DNA of 48,811 bases from Moorena sp. SIO3H5. Its GTDB lineage: Bacteria; Cyanobacteriota; Cyanobacteriia; Cyanobacteriales; Coleofasciculaceae. The stretch covers positions 1 to 48,811 of the forward strand of contig NZ_JAAHHS010000028.1 in assembly GCF_010692395.1 (NCBI RefSeq). Direction: 5' to 3'. Each line of letters opens with the position of its first letter. Position 1 is the first letter of the stretch. Of the stretch, positions 8,374 through 15,954 are shown piece after piece. The notes beneath the pieces were generated by a model that worked only from the letters and a program-made list of their open reading frames with translations, ran no database searches and had not been told where the DNA came from. Both the position numbers and the translations under genes were made by a program.

Positions 8374-9375
8374 CTAAGAACGGCGAGGTACTAAGTTCAG
8401 CAAAACATCAGCAATAGCCTGGGAAATTGGTAAGCCAGGGCAAAGCTCAAGCCAGAAGAATTCTCCCACTGGATTGACCTCAAGAAATACATGGCGACCA
8501 TCGGGAGTTAGAATAATATCAATCGCGCCATAGTTCAAGCCAAAGTAATCCATTAGCTTCAGCAACTTTTCTTCCAGATCTTGGGGCAGCTGATAGGGCT
8601 GCCAAGCGTTTAGGGAATCAACGCCCCGTCGCCGCCAGTCGTAACGAGCACCTGGAAACTGTTGAGAGTCTATCGAAGCAGTAAACACTTGCTTACCTAA
8701 AATTGTGGTTCGTAACTCTAGGGTCTTAGGGAGATGTTCCTGAAAGGTCATTGGACAGAACCTTAATCCATCCAAGTTGTCCAAATCTTCTGCTTTGACA
8801 GGATTGGTAAACACTACCTGCTCCTCTCCCTGCTGATCATAGATGGCAAAGGATGAGAGCATCTTGGTGATTATACCTGACTCACATTCTTTGGCAAATT
8901 CCACCACTGCTGCGGGATTATTGGTGGTCAGGTTAAGGGGAGTATCTATCCCGAGTTCCCGTGCTACTTTTAGCTGTAACTGCTTATTTTTGGCTTGCTC
9001 AACCACAGGAACCCGATCCAAGTGAAAGCCATCGATACTGGCAATCATACCTTGGATAGTTACACGAGATTCTTGTACAGAGGCTTGCCGCATTTGCGGA
9101 TCCATGGTGCTGGGAATTCTTGCTCCCATGGCAATGCGCCGATACCAAACTGCTGAGACCTCCTGCAAATCTAGCTTTTCTTCCTCAGACTTTAGGATTA
9201 GCCTTTCTTTATTCTTACCGTCTCTATTCTTACCGTAATAGACATCTAATTGGACTTCCGTGGGAAATCGGTCAGTGTCAAACCGAAAGGCTTTCCCCCC
9301 TTTTTCTTCAATGGCTTTTACCACTAGGGGAATGCTTTCGTTGTCTTGGCTATGGGTAATAATTAAAACTGTCAT
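8374..9375 (-). CDS. mdnC: MdnC/MvdD-type ATP-grasp ligase (microviridin lactone formation)
   Basis: ATP-grasp peptide ligase of the microviridin pathway. In this family MdnC/MvdD forms the two omega-ester (lactone) bonds between Thr/Ser hydroxyls and Asp/Glu side chains of the core, before lactam closure. The N terminus MTVLIITHSQDNESIPLVVK, the FRFDTDRFPTEVQ block, YDWRR, and the metal-binding end LNYGAIDIILTPDGRHVFLE with EVNPVGEFFWLELCPG are typical of MdnC rather than MdnB. The length of 333 residues is normal. It is last in the order precursor, MdnB type, MdnC type. A 454-bp repeat-rich gap separates it from the MdnB-type gene, larger than usual for this operon. Confidence 0.9.
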   Translation of the reverse strand: MTVLIITHSQDNESIPLVVKAIEEKGGKAFRFDTDRFPTEVQLDVYYGKNRDGKNKERLILKSEEEKLDLQEVSAVWYRRIAMGARIPSTMDPQMRQASVQESRVTIQGMIASIDGFHLDRVPVVEQAKNKQLQLKVARELGIDTPLNLTTNNPAAVVEFAKECESGIITKMLSSFAIYDQQGEEQVVFTNPVKAEDLDNLDGLRFCPMTFQEHLPKTLELRTTILGKQVFTASIDSQQFPGARYDWRRRGVDSLNAWQPYQLPQDLEEKLLKLMDYFGLNYGAIDIILTPDGRHVFLEVNPVGEFFWLELCPGLPISQAIADVLLNLVPRRS

Positions 9376-9388
9376 TGTTAATAATAAA

Positions 9389-9488
9389 GGGAATCGGGAA
9401 TCGGGAATCGGGAATCGGGAATCGGGAATCGGGAGTAGGGAGTAGGGAGTAGGGAGTAGGGAATAGGGAGTAGGGAATAGGGAGTAGG
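9389..9488. repeat. Compound heptamer array GGGAATC / GGGAGTA
   Basis: About six GGGAATC units are followed by GGGAGTA and GGGAATA variants, all in 7-bp phase. The change of unit part-way suggests stepwise slippage and mutation. Confidence 0.85.
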
Positions 9489-9744
9489 GTAAATAAAATT
9501 ATTAAGTATTATTCCAAAAGGAAAAATAAAATTTTTCCATATTTAATTATTCCCAATTAATACCCTAAACTCAAAAAAAATAAATAAATTAGATATTGCA
9601 CCATTAAACATTAGATATTGAATAGATTAAAACAGGTAATAGCAAACATAAATAAATCATCATAATTTATAGTAATTTTATTGTTTATTTTATTATGATT
9701 TACATGATGATTTTTGACTATGTATCCTTAATAATAGGGGGATA

Positions 9745-9829
9745 TTATTGCCTATTGCCTATTGCCTGTTGCCTATTGCCTATTGCCTATTGCCTCTTGC
9801 CTTTTGCCTCTTGCCTTTTGCCTTTTGCC
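9745..9829. repeat. Heptamer array TTGCCTA type
   Basis: About twelve 7-bp units (TTGCCTA, TTGCCTG, TTGCCTC, TTGCCTT) run directly up to the stop codon of the MdnB-type gene. Confidence 0.85.
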
Positions 9830-10819
9830 TTAATTGACAACTTCAGACAATAAGGCATCTGCGATCGCATCAGAAATGGGGTAACCCAAATCTCGCTCTA
9901 GCATGCCCCATTCGCCAGTGGGGTTAACTTCTAGGAAGACATACTCCCCGTCTGGGGTAACAATCATATCAATCGCACCATAGGTTAGTCCCAACTTTGC
10001 CATCAAAGCATTCAGGCCATGGGCAACCTCACTGGGCAATTGATCAGGTTCCCAAGCACAATCCTCGGGTTTAGCAGAGCGCCAATCCATCGTTGTTGCA
10101 GAATACCGAGAAGCATCGAGAGCTCCTACAAATAGATTTCCCGCCACGAATGTTATTCGCAACTCTCGCTGTTTAGGAATCTCCTCTTGGAATACCATGG
10201 GGCTATAGCGCAACATTTCTGCCTCTTGGAGGTCTTCTTCTTTGACAATGCTGGTATATAGGAAAAAAGAAGAAGCTTCCATACTATAGGAAAGAGGAGT
10301 AAGCAACTTAGCCACCATCTTTCCTTCAACCTCCGCGAAGAAACCCCGCATCCGATCTGGATTATTCGTGACCAGAGTGCGGGGGACGAGCAGACCAACT
10401 TCATTAGCAATTCTGAGTTGACGTGGTTTGTTTTCTGCCTCTCGGATTCGTTCTAACCTATCTACCCAACGAGCATGGTTGAGATTATCTAAGAAACCAT
10501 CAATGGTTGCTAATGATTCCCTAACGCAAGCGTCTTGGAATTGGGGAGCTAAGTTTGGGCTGACTTGTGGATGCCAGAGTCGTCGCATCCAAACCCCCTG
10601 CACGTCTTCGGTTGTAATCGACTGTCCACTATAGTCTATGTGGTAACTAAGTCCTTCGCTACTGATCCCAGCTGCCAGTTGCACCTTAGTGGGAAATTGA
10701 TCTGTATCGAAGCGAAAGGGTTTAGCCCCTCGTTTTGATAGGGCTTCCGCTACTCTATCAATAGTGAAGTAATCACCACTGTGGGTTATTAATAGGATTA
10801 TATCACGGGATCGGTTCAT
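9830..10819 (-). CDS. mdnB: MdnB/MvdC-type ATP-grasp ligase (microviridin lactam formation)
   Basis: ATP-grasp ligase of the microviridin pathway. MdnB/MvdC closes the omega-amide bond between the core Lys and a Glu/Asp side chain after the lactones are made. The N terminus [19 protein letters not shown], the block [14 protein letters not shown], the segment [34 protein letters not shown] and the C-terminal [15 protein letters not shown] are typical of this member. It is 329 residues, intact, and paralogous to the downstream MdnC-type gene. It is separated from the precursor gene by a TnpB element in the same orientation, so expression may be altered or come from read-through. Confidence 0.9.
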   Translation of the reverse strand: MNRSRDIILLITHSGDYFTIDRVAEALSKRGAKPFRFDTDQFPTKVQLAAGISSEGLSYHIDYSGQSITTEDVQGVWMRRLWHPQVSPNLAPQFQDACVRESLATIDGFLDNLNHARWVDRLERIREAENKPRQLRIANEVGLLVPRTLVTNNPDRMRGFFAEVEGKMVAKLLTPLSYSMEASSFFLYTSIVKEEDLQEAEMLRYSPMVFQEEIPKQRELRITFVAGNLFVGALDASRYSATTMDWRSAKPEDCAWEPDQLPSEVAHGLNALMAKLGLTYGAIDMIVTPDGEYVFLEVNPTGEWGMLERDLGYPISDAIADALLSEVVN

Positions 10820-10998
10820 ATACCTAAATGGTGAAGAATAAATAACGGTTCAATACATAACACTCAGCCCAAAGCTAATCGCTGAGGGCTGATCGCGGGT
10901 TTAAAAAGCTCAGTTTACGCAAAGCGAGAAATAGTATCGGTAATTATTTCAACTACCCCTTCCTAATCGAGTACCCTAATCGAGTACACCCTTGGGAA

Positions 10999-11064
10999 GG
11001 GGATTGTGTCTACAGTCCACCTCCAATCTAAGTACCGAGATAGGTATAGCCTTTGGCAATCCCC
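10999..11064 (-). ncRNA. Possible 3'-end RNA structure of the TnpB element
   Basis: GGGGATTG (10999-11006) and CAATCCCC (11057-11064) can pair across about 50 bp, directly abutting the tnpB stop on its downstream side. TnpB elements of the IS200/IS605 group make an omega RNA from this end. The pairing fits a structured right end, but the RNA itself is inferred. Confidence 0.35.
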
Positions 11065-12318
11065 TCAGTCTAGAGTTTTGGTTTCATCCTGGGACACATC
11101 AGGGACGGTTGAAAGTCGCCCCGTCCTCTCAAAGTCTTGCCTCAAGAGGAGCGTTCTCAGTGCGATATTCTTGGCTCCGACTAAATCAGCATGTAGTTTG
11201 TATTCACAAGCCATGCAATCAAAATCTAATCCATTATTGGGTCGATTGGCTTTACTGGTGTGACCACAACGGGGACATGACTGGGAGGTAAAATCAGCAT
11301 CAACTCTAATCGCTAAAGCGCCACCCAAAACAGCTTTATAGTCAATGAAGTAATGTAACTTAGTAAACTCCCAAATCCTTTTATTTTTATGGGCTTGACA
11401 GTTTTTTTTAGATGGTTCATGCTTTAGTTTTATTGGCTTAATTTTATCACGATTATGGGTGATATTTTCTAGACCAATCAATGAGCCAGGAATCACTACA
11501 CGTTTGGCAATACAGTGATTAATATCAGCGTTAAACCGTCTCTCTCGTTTTGACAAGACTTTCAAGCGTCTGGTAGCCGAACGAGTGCCTTTTTGCTGTA
11601 GAGTTTTTTTCGTTTTATAATAACGATTAGCTCTATGAATTACTGACTTGCCAGAAAAGAAACCAGGTGTGTTATTCGTATCAAACGTTACTGCTAGATA
11701 GCGCTGACCTACATCGACACCAACAACACGTTTGATTGCTTCAGGTTTAATATCGGGTAGCTCCAACTCTAAGCTTACTAGTAAATAGTAAGTCTTGGTT
11801 GTTTCAGCATAGCAAATTATTGCTGTACCTATTTTGGCTATACCTGAATGAATCAAGTCTAAGTGTTTTTGATATCCGGAGTAGTCAACTTTTATACGAC
11901 CTTCTAAGGTAACTAGGCTAGCTTTACCTTTAACAAACGAGTAGTCACGCTTGTAACTAAACGTACAAGTTCGAGCTATGAATTTAGGAGGGGTATCTAA
12001 CCCTTTGTACCGCTTGTTGGTAATTCCAGATTTTAAGTGAGTAGCATTACGCTCTACTTTCATCCAGAGATTTTTATAGATTGCAGCTACCTGTCGAGGT
12101 ACATTACATGCCATTTGGGCTGGTAACCTAAAGCGTTCTCGAATGTCGTAGTAAACCTGCTTTTGTAACTTAGCTGCATAGGAAATTTTGCCTTTTTCAA
12201 AGGCCAACTTCGATGTATAGTTCAAGGCATCACGATAGGCTAAAGTAACTGCACGAAGCTTTTCCTTTTGCTCTGGTGTGCAGTTCAACTTCAGCTTTGC
12301 TGTAATTACCTGCTGCAT
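11065..12318 (-). CDS. tnpB: IS200/IS605-group TnpB RNA-guided nuclease
   Basis: A complete 417-residue TnpB. The N-terminal region (TAKLKLNCTPEQKEKLRAV) is typical of the family. The RuvC residues are Asp in VVGVDVGQRYLAV, Glu in LIGLENITHN, and Asp in KLHADLVGAKNIA, with the zinc ribbon CPRCGH...CMAC in between. No TnpA Y1 transposase is next to it, so it is a stand-alone TnpB element that would need a helper in trans to move. It sits exactly between the microviridin precursor gene and the ligases, in the same direction, with 69 bp to the precursor stop. Insertion into an originally continuous operon is the simplest reading. Confidence 0.85.
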   Translation of the reverse strand: MQQVITAKLKLNCTPEQKEKLRAVTLAYRDALNYTSKLAFEKGKISYAAKLQKQVYYDIRERFRLPAQMACNVPRQVAAIYKNLWMKVERNATHLKSGITNKRYKGLDTPPKFIARTCTFSYKRDYSFVKGKASLVTLEGRIKVDYSGYQKHLDLIHSGIAKIGTAIICYAETTKTYYLLVSLELELPDIKPEAIKRVVGVDVGQRYLAVTFDTNNTPGFFSGKSVIHRANRYYKTKKTLQQKGTRSATRRLKVLSKRERRFNADINHCIAKRVVIPGSLIGLENITHNRDKIKPIKLKHEPSKKNCQAHKNKRIWEFTKLHYFIDYKAVLGGALAIRVDADFTSQSCPRCGHTSKANRPNNGLDFDCMACEYKLHADLVGAKNIALRTLLLRQDFERTGRLSTVPDVSQDETKTLD

Positions 12319-12387
12319 CTAATTCTTGACCTTTGTTAATTGTGTTATAGCAGTTCTAAATAACGCTATAGTCAACCAGACACGATA

Positions 12388-12768
12388 TTACTTCTGGGGA
12401 GCATCTTCCTCATCAGAAGGGAACTTCAGGGTCACAATTTGACCACCGCCACCATCTTCTTGATCCGATGGGTACTTCCGTGTCATCGCAATTGGACCAC
12501 CGCCACCCTCTTCGTGATCTGAGGGATACTTTTTAGTCAAGGCTGGACCACCACCACCCTCTTCGTGATCTGAGGGATACTTGCGGGTAAAGCATCCGGC
12601 ACCATCTTCAAAATCAGAGGGGAACTTCTCTGTGAACGCAAATCCGCGACCGCCTCTAACATCATCCATTTCCTCTTCAGATAGCTCTTCGCACCATTGT
12701 CCTTCTAGGTAGCGAGCAAAAAAGGGAACTGCTTGGGAATTTTCTTCTGGTTTTTCCATATTAGACAT
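12388..12768 (-). CDS. mdnA: Five-core microviridin-type precursor peptide
   Basis: This 126-residue precursor of a ribosomally made, graspetide-class protease inhibitor carries the leader motif PFFARYLE (residues 15-22), which binds the ATP-grasp ligases, followed by an acidic stretch and a Gly-Gly (39-40). Five cores of the form T-x-K-(F/Y)-P-S-D-x-E-(E/D) follow, starting at Thr46, Thr61, Thr78, Thr96 and Thr113. They are separated by Gly-rich linkers (GGGG in three cases). Every core keeps the Thr, Lys, Ser, Asp and two acidic residues needed for two ester and one amide cross-links. The residue after Thr, which sets protease specificity in known microviridins, is Glu, Arg, Lys, Arg and Leu. 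AGGAG lies 9 bp upstream of the ATG, which supports this start. No acetyltransferase or dedicated exporter is next to it. Confidence 0.93.
   Translation of the reverse strand: MSNMEKPEENSQAVPFFARYLEGQWCEELSEEEMDDVRGGRGFAFTEKFPSDFEDGAGCFTRKYPSDHEEGGGGPALTKKYPSDHEEGGGGPIAMTRKYPSDQEDGGGGQIVTLKFPSDEEDAPQK
12407..12640. repeat. Internal core-encoding repeats of the precursor gene
   Basis: Five repeat units of about 45-54 bp share words such as CTCTTCGTGATCTGAGGGA (twice) and the GGACCACC-type glycine-linker codons. Units 2 and 3 are nearly identical in DNA, indicating a recent duplication, while the first and last units are more divergent. Confidence 0.8.
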
Positions 12769-12859
12769 GGCTTTAAACTCCTAGTGGATAAATAAGATGT
12801 GGGGAAATAGGATATAGGATGTGGCTAACTGATGTGCTTAACTATGAATATATCTATCA

Positions 12860-12907
12860 ATAGACACAGAATAGATACAACACATAGATACAACAAATAG
12901 ACACAAC
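12860..12907. promoter_or_regulatory. Four direct repeats upstream of the precursor
   Basis: The unit ATAGA(C/T)ACA(A/G) occurs at 12860, 12871, 12884 and 12897, with spacings of 11, 13 and 13 bp. The array lies about 90-140 bp upstream of the precursor start. It could be an operator array or simply a short tandem repeat; no regulator is known. Confidence 0.4.
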
Positions 12908-12976
12908 TATTTCCGTATAAATCTATTACAAGCCATGCCCCCCTAGCTGTAACGCCAAATTGGCGAAAATTTTTAA

Positions 12977-13039
12977 TTAATTCTTGAAACCTAATATAAC
13001 TTCTTCATCATTATCCGATGGGTACTTCAGAGTCAAAAA
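12977..13039 (-). pseudogene. Orphan microviridin core motif (precursor remnant)
   Basis: On the minus strand this stretch reads FLTLKYPSDNDEEVILGFKN and then a stop. TLKYPSDNDEE is a full core (Thr, Lys, Tyr, Pro, Ser, Asp, acidic, acidic). No leader (PFFAR-type) or ATG precedes it in frame; the frame runs straight into a terminal inverted repeat at 13041. It looks like the 3' end of a second precursor gene, or a broken duplicate of the neighbouring one, cut by an inserted element. A short unconventional start cannot be excluded. Confidence 0.6.
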
Positions 13040-13040
13040 T

Positions 13041-13275
13041 CTCAGGGGGTGACAAGCGCTCTTTAAAATATTACAGGGGTTAGGTTTTAGGGGTTAGGTG
13101 TTAGGTAAAATTGCCCTTGCGGGTGGATTGATTAAAACTATCATTGACGTTGTATGGTGAAAATTGCTTCAATTGCTGGGAAATACAAATGACACCGATG
13201 CGCTGATTTTACCCAACACCTAAAACCTAAAACCCAACACCTATATAGTTTTGAGCTTTGTTGTCACCCCGTGAG
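13041..13275. mobile_element. 235-bp MITE-like element with terminal inverted repeats
   Basis: Left end CTCAGGGGGTGACAA (13041-13055) and right end TTGTCACCCCGTGAG (13261-13275) are reverse complements at 14 of 15 positions. Inside lies a second inverted pair built of TTAGG-rich heptamers: GGGGTTAGGTGTTAGGTAAA on the left and TTTTACCCAACACCTAAAAC on the right. No protein is encoded. This fits a miniature non-autonomous element. No clear target duplication was seen, so the ends may be slightly off. Confidence 0.55.
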
Positions 13276-13455
13276 AAAGGCGATTCTGAGTCTACTCTTC
13301 GGGATATCCGGATATCTCCATCTTGTTAATCTGGGAGACACAGGAAATTATTGAGTTTTTCAGGCATTTATTCAAAATTCTATAGAAGGAAGTCCATTAT
13401 GGCCATAAGTTGGGATTTTGAATTAAATTTTGGATTAAAAAAAATAACCTTTCCC
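13276..13455. other. Spacer between element and ABC gene
   Basis: It includes the short palindrome GGGATATCCGGATATCTCC (about 13301-13319). There is no leader-peptide coding sequence on the minus strand that would match the orphan core. Confidence 0.4.
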
Positions 13456-15516
13456 TTAATTAACTGACCATGGATCACTAATCTCAGAATTAACAGACCA
13501 TGGATCACTAATCTCAGGTATTTCCATAGCTTGTCGTCTGTCTTGCTGCTGTTGAATCCGATCGAGAGTACCAGTGGGAATAGAAGCAATCAGCTGACGA
13601 GTATAATCCTGCTGGGGCTCTCGATAAATACTGTCAGCGGGACCAATTTCTTCTATTTTGCCCTGGTTCATTACCATAATGCGATCGCTCATGAATTTGA
13701 CTACACTCAAGTCATGGGAAATGAATATATAGGTTAACCCGAAATCCTCCTGCAATTGTTTCAGCAAATTCAGGACCTGTGCCTGTACGGAAACATCTAG
13801 AGCGGAAACGGATTCATCACAAATGATAAACTTAGGATTAAGAGCGAGTGCCCTAGCAATACATACCCGCTGGCGCTGACCTCCAGAAAATTCGTGAGGA
13901 TAGCGATTCATCCAGTCAGGATTTAAATCTACTCGCTCCAACAACTCAGCCACGCGATCGCGTTTTTCCTTACTATTACCCCCAATATCATGAATCAATA
14001 GGGGTTCCATCACTGCTTCCCCAATCTTTAGTCGTGGGTCGAGGGAACTAAAGGGATTCTGAAACACAATTTGCATTTCACGGCGTAATTGCCGTAAACC
14101 CATACCCTTGATTGTGGTAATCTCTTTACCATCAAAGTGTACTTCTCCACTCATTGGTTCAATCAAGCGGAGCAATGTTCGTGCCAAGGTAGATTTGCCA
14201 CAACCGGATTCTCCTACTAACCCCAAGGTTTCACTGGGATAAACATCAAAAGATACTCCATTGACTGCCATGAGATAGCGTTTTGTCCCGCCAAATATGC
14301 CTCGAATGGGAAAGCCTACCTGTAAGTTACTAACTGAAACTAATGGTGGTTTGCTTGTTCGCGTAGCGTGGCCTTTTGGCCAAGGTTGGGAGGTTGAAGG
14401 TTGGGAGGTTGAAGGGTTGAAGGTTAAAGGTTGTTCGCCTTTAGCGTTCGAGTAGGGTAGGTTATCTGAGGAAGTTTGAAGCTGGAACCGGTCAACATTC
14501 AACCCTTTTGATTTTTCTCGGATTACCTGTTCTCCATTAGGAGTAGTTACCACCTCCATGAAGTCAGAAACAGTTGGTAGGTATGTTACAGTTTGGTCGA
14601 GAGTTGGGCGACAAGCCAATAATCCTTTGGTGTAGGGATGGTTTGGTTCAGAGAAAATTTTCCAGACATCACCCCTTTCCACAATTTTGCCTTGGTACAT
14701 CACCGCTACGCTGTCAGCAATTTCCGCAATTACCCCTAAGTCGTGGGTAATAAAAATCATGGACATCCCTCGGGTATCCCGTAACTCCCTGAGCAAATCC
14801 AGAATGGTTGCCTGTACGGTAACATCGAGAGCAGTAGTGGGTTCATCAGCAATCAACACATCAGGGTTACAAGAAATTGCGATCGCAATCATGACCCGCT
14901 GCAATTGACCACCAGACAGTTCATGGGGATAGCGCTTTAAAATTTCCCGTTTTTGCTGGTTAATGTGGCGATTAATTAGCCGTTCCCCCGGTATAGCTTG
15001 ACCAGGGTTCTCCCGACGGAATTCCTCTAGAAAAGTCTCCCTCAATTGTTGGTCGCTAGGGAGTAGCTTCACCTCTTGAAGACGAGCCATGGCTTGACGC
15101 CTTGCTTCTTTTAGGGAAACATCCTGGTGTTGCAGAATGGCTTCTGTCAGTTGAAACCCACAGGTATACACTGGGTTAAGGGAAGTCATCGGTTCTTGGA
15201 AAATCATTGAGATTTGACCACCCCGGTAGGACTGTTTTTGATCAGGACTCACCCCTAGTAAATCCACCCCTTTTGCCCGAGTTGAGGGTCGGAAATAAAT
15301 CTCGCCATTGGTAACCTTACCAGGATAGGGGATCAAACCCATTATGGCCAAAGACGTGACTGATTTCCCAGAACCTGACTCCCCCACAATTCCTAGGGTT
15401 TGTCCTCGACGCAGTTGAAAGTCAATGCTGTCAACGGCTGTGACCTGTTTTACATCGGTTTGGAATTGGACTTTCAGATTACGGACGTCAAGAACATTGT
15501 CAGTCATGGCATTCAA
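13456..15516 (-). CDS. Double-ATPase ABC transporter protein (DppD-DppF/GsiA type)
   Basis: A fused pair of peptide/nickel-family ABC ATPases, which power import of peptides or similar solutes through separate permeases. Domain 1 (about 8-330) has Walker A GESGSGKS, Q-loop FQEPMTSLNPVY, signature LSGGQLQR and Walker B VLIADEPTTALD, followed by the oligopeptide-type tail. Domain 2 (about 390-650) has GESGCGKS, FQNPFSSLDP, FSGGQRQR and IICDESVSALD. In domain 2 the usual Glu-Pro is Glu-Ser, with the catalytic Glu kept. The linker holds an inserted interspersed repeat read as protein (PWPKGHATRTS), and the C terminus ends in a duplicated decapeptide EISDPWSVNS. No permease or binding protein is adjacent, so it is an orphan subunit. 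An ATG at 15507 is an alternative start. Confidence 0.85.
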   Translation of the reverse strand: MNAMTDNVLDVRNLKVQFQTDVKQVTAVDSIDFQLRRGQTLGIVGESGSGKSVTSLAIMGLIPYPGKVTNGEIYFRPSTRAKGVDLLGVSPDQKQSYRGGQISMIFQEPMTSLNPVYTCGFQLTEAILQHQDVSLKEARRQAMARLQEVKLLPSDQQLRETFLEEFRRENPGQAIPGERLINRHINQQKREILKRYPHELSGGQLQRVMIAIAISCNPDVLIADEPTTALDVTVQATILDLLRELRDTRGMSMIFITHDLGVIAEIADSVAVMYQGKIVERGDVWKIFSEPNHPYTKGLLACRPTLDQTVTYLPTVSDFMEVVTTPNGEQVIREKSKGLNVDRFQLQTSSDNLPYSNAKGEQPLTFNPSTSQPSTSQPWPKGHATRTSKPPLVSVSNLQVGFPIRGIFGGTKRYLMAVNGVSFDVYPSETLGLVGESGCGKSTLARTLLRLIEPMSGEVHFDGKEITTIKGMGLRQLRREMQIVFQNPFSSLDPRLKIGEAVMEPLLIHDIGGNSKEKRDRVAELLERVDLNPDWMNRYPHEFSGGQRQRVCIARALALNPKFIICDESVSALDVSVQAQVLNLLKQLQEDFGLTYIFISHDLSVVKFMSDRIMVMNQGKIEEIGPADSIYREPQQDYTRQLIASIPTGTLDRIQQQQDRRQAMEIPEISDPWSVNSEISDPWSVN
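13466..13517. repeat. 30-bp tandem duplication at the 3' end of the ABC gene
   Basis: GACCATGGATCACTAATCTC occurs at 13466 and again at 13496. It is in frame and duplicates the last ten residues of the protein. Confidence 0.85.
14358..14385. repeat. Interspersed repeat inside the ABC gene linker
   Basis: The stretch contains GCGTAGCGTGGCC and TTTTGGCCAAGG, a GC-rich palindromic word family also seen at 48351-48378. It lies in frame in the linker between the two ATPase domains, next to GTTGGGAGGTTGAAG-type tandem repeats (14386-14430) that encode Ser-Gln-Pro-Ser-Thr repeats. Confidence 0.65.
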
Positions 15517-15580
15517 GAGGATTAAGTTAGCAGAGTTAACTTAAATGATACAAAACTTGACTCTAGGGTTTACTCCCTAC

Positions 15581-15623
15581 GTCAGCTGTCAGCTGTCAGC
15601 CGTCAGCTGTCAGCCATCAGCTG
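15581..15623. repeat. Heptamer array CAGCTGT / CAGCCAT type
   Basis: About six 7-bp units (GTCAGCT, GTCAGCC and variants) lie in the gap upstream of the ABC gene. Confidence 0.8.
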
Positions 15624-15654
15624 TTTTCTATCAAAACTTCCTGAAATGTGAGAA

Positions 15655-15675
15655 CCCCCGTGCTTTAGCCGGGGG
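15655..15675 (+). ncRNA. IS-end hairpin, left copy
   Basis: CCCCCG (15655-15660) pairs with CGGGGG (15670-15675) around the loop TGCTTTAGC. It matches the hairpin after tnpB at 17367-17387 in sequence and orientation. Confidence 0.55.
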
Positions 15676-15694
15676 ATGAAACAGACGGCTGGAT

Positions 15695-15889
15695 TCATCC
15701 AGTCGTGTCCTCTATTTGGCTTCTAACCCAGCGTTCAATGAATTCCCCAACGCTAGTTCCGGAGTCTTTAGCTGAAAGTTGTAACCATTTCCACGCGGTG
15801 TCCGTCAGCATGATTCCATGTGTCTTTTTTAGCTCATCATAGTGAACTGGAATTCCTTTCATTCTTTTTTGAGTTTTTCTCTGATTCAT
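15695..15889 (-). CDS. Small RHH-like protein paired with TnpB
   Basis: From the ATG at 15889 the product has 64 residues: a basic N terminus (MNQRKTQKRMKG), then PVHYDELKKTHGIMLTDTAWKWL and a helix with SVGEFIERWVRSQ. The size, basic start and two-helix C terminus suggest a ribbon-helix-helix/CopG-like DNA-binding protein. The frame is open further upstream to 15973, but that part overlaps the divergent tnpB start and looks non-coding. The 65-bp divergent spacing to tnpB suggests a shared control region and a role in regulating the element. Function is inferred. Confidence 0.6.
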   Translation of the reverse strand: MNQRKTQKRMKGIPVHYDELKKTHGIMLTDTAWKWLQLSAKDSGTSVGEFIERWVRSQIEDTTG

Positions 15890-15954
15890 GGTTGACGTTA
15901 TTAGAACATTCGAGTATACTAAAGCTATTTTATAAATGAATTTCAAGACTATCA

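Larger units (their letters stand above)
9376..9829. other. Repeat-rich gap between the two ligase genes
   Basis: It contains two heptamer arrays (GGGAATC/GGGAGTA at about 9389-9488 and TTGCCTA-type at about 9745-9829) separated by about 250 bp of AT-rich sequence. No gene was seen. Because both ligases face the same way, this array either lies inside the operon transcript or splits it into two transcripts. Confidence 0.6.

Noticed and set aside
12407..12640. CRISPR-like array from the regular repeats in this region
   Set aside because: The units are coding core repeats of a precursor peptide in one frame, with no spacers.
13276..13380. Leader peptide for the orphan core on the far side of the small element
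   Set aside because: Minus-strand translation gives only a 13-residue frame (MPEKLNNFLCLPD) with no PFFAR-type motif.
13456..15516. The ABC protein as a microviridin exporter
   Set aside because: It is a soluble double ATPase of the peptide-import type without membrane domain, unlike the membrane-fused exporter usually linked to microviridin genes.
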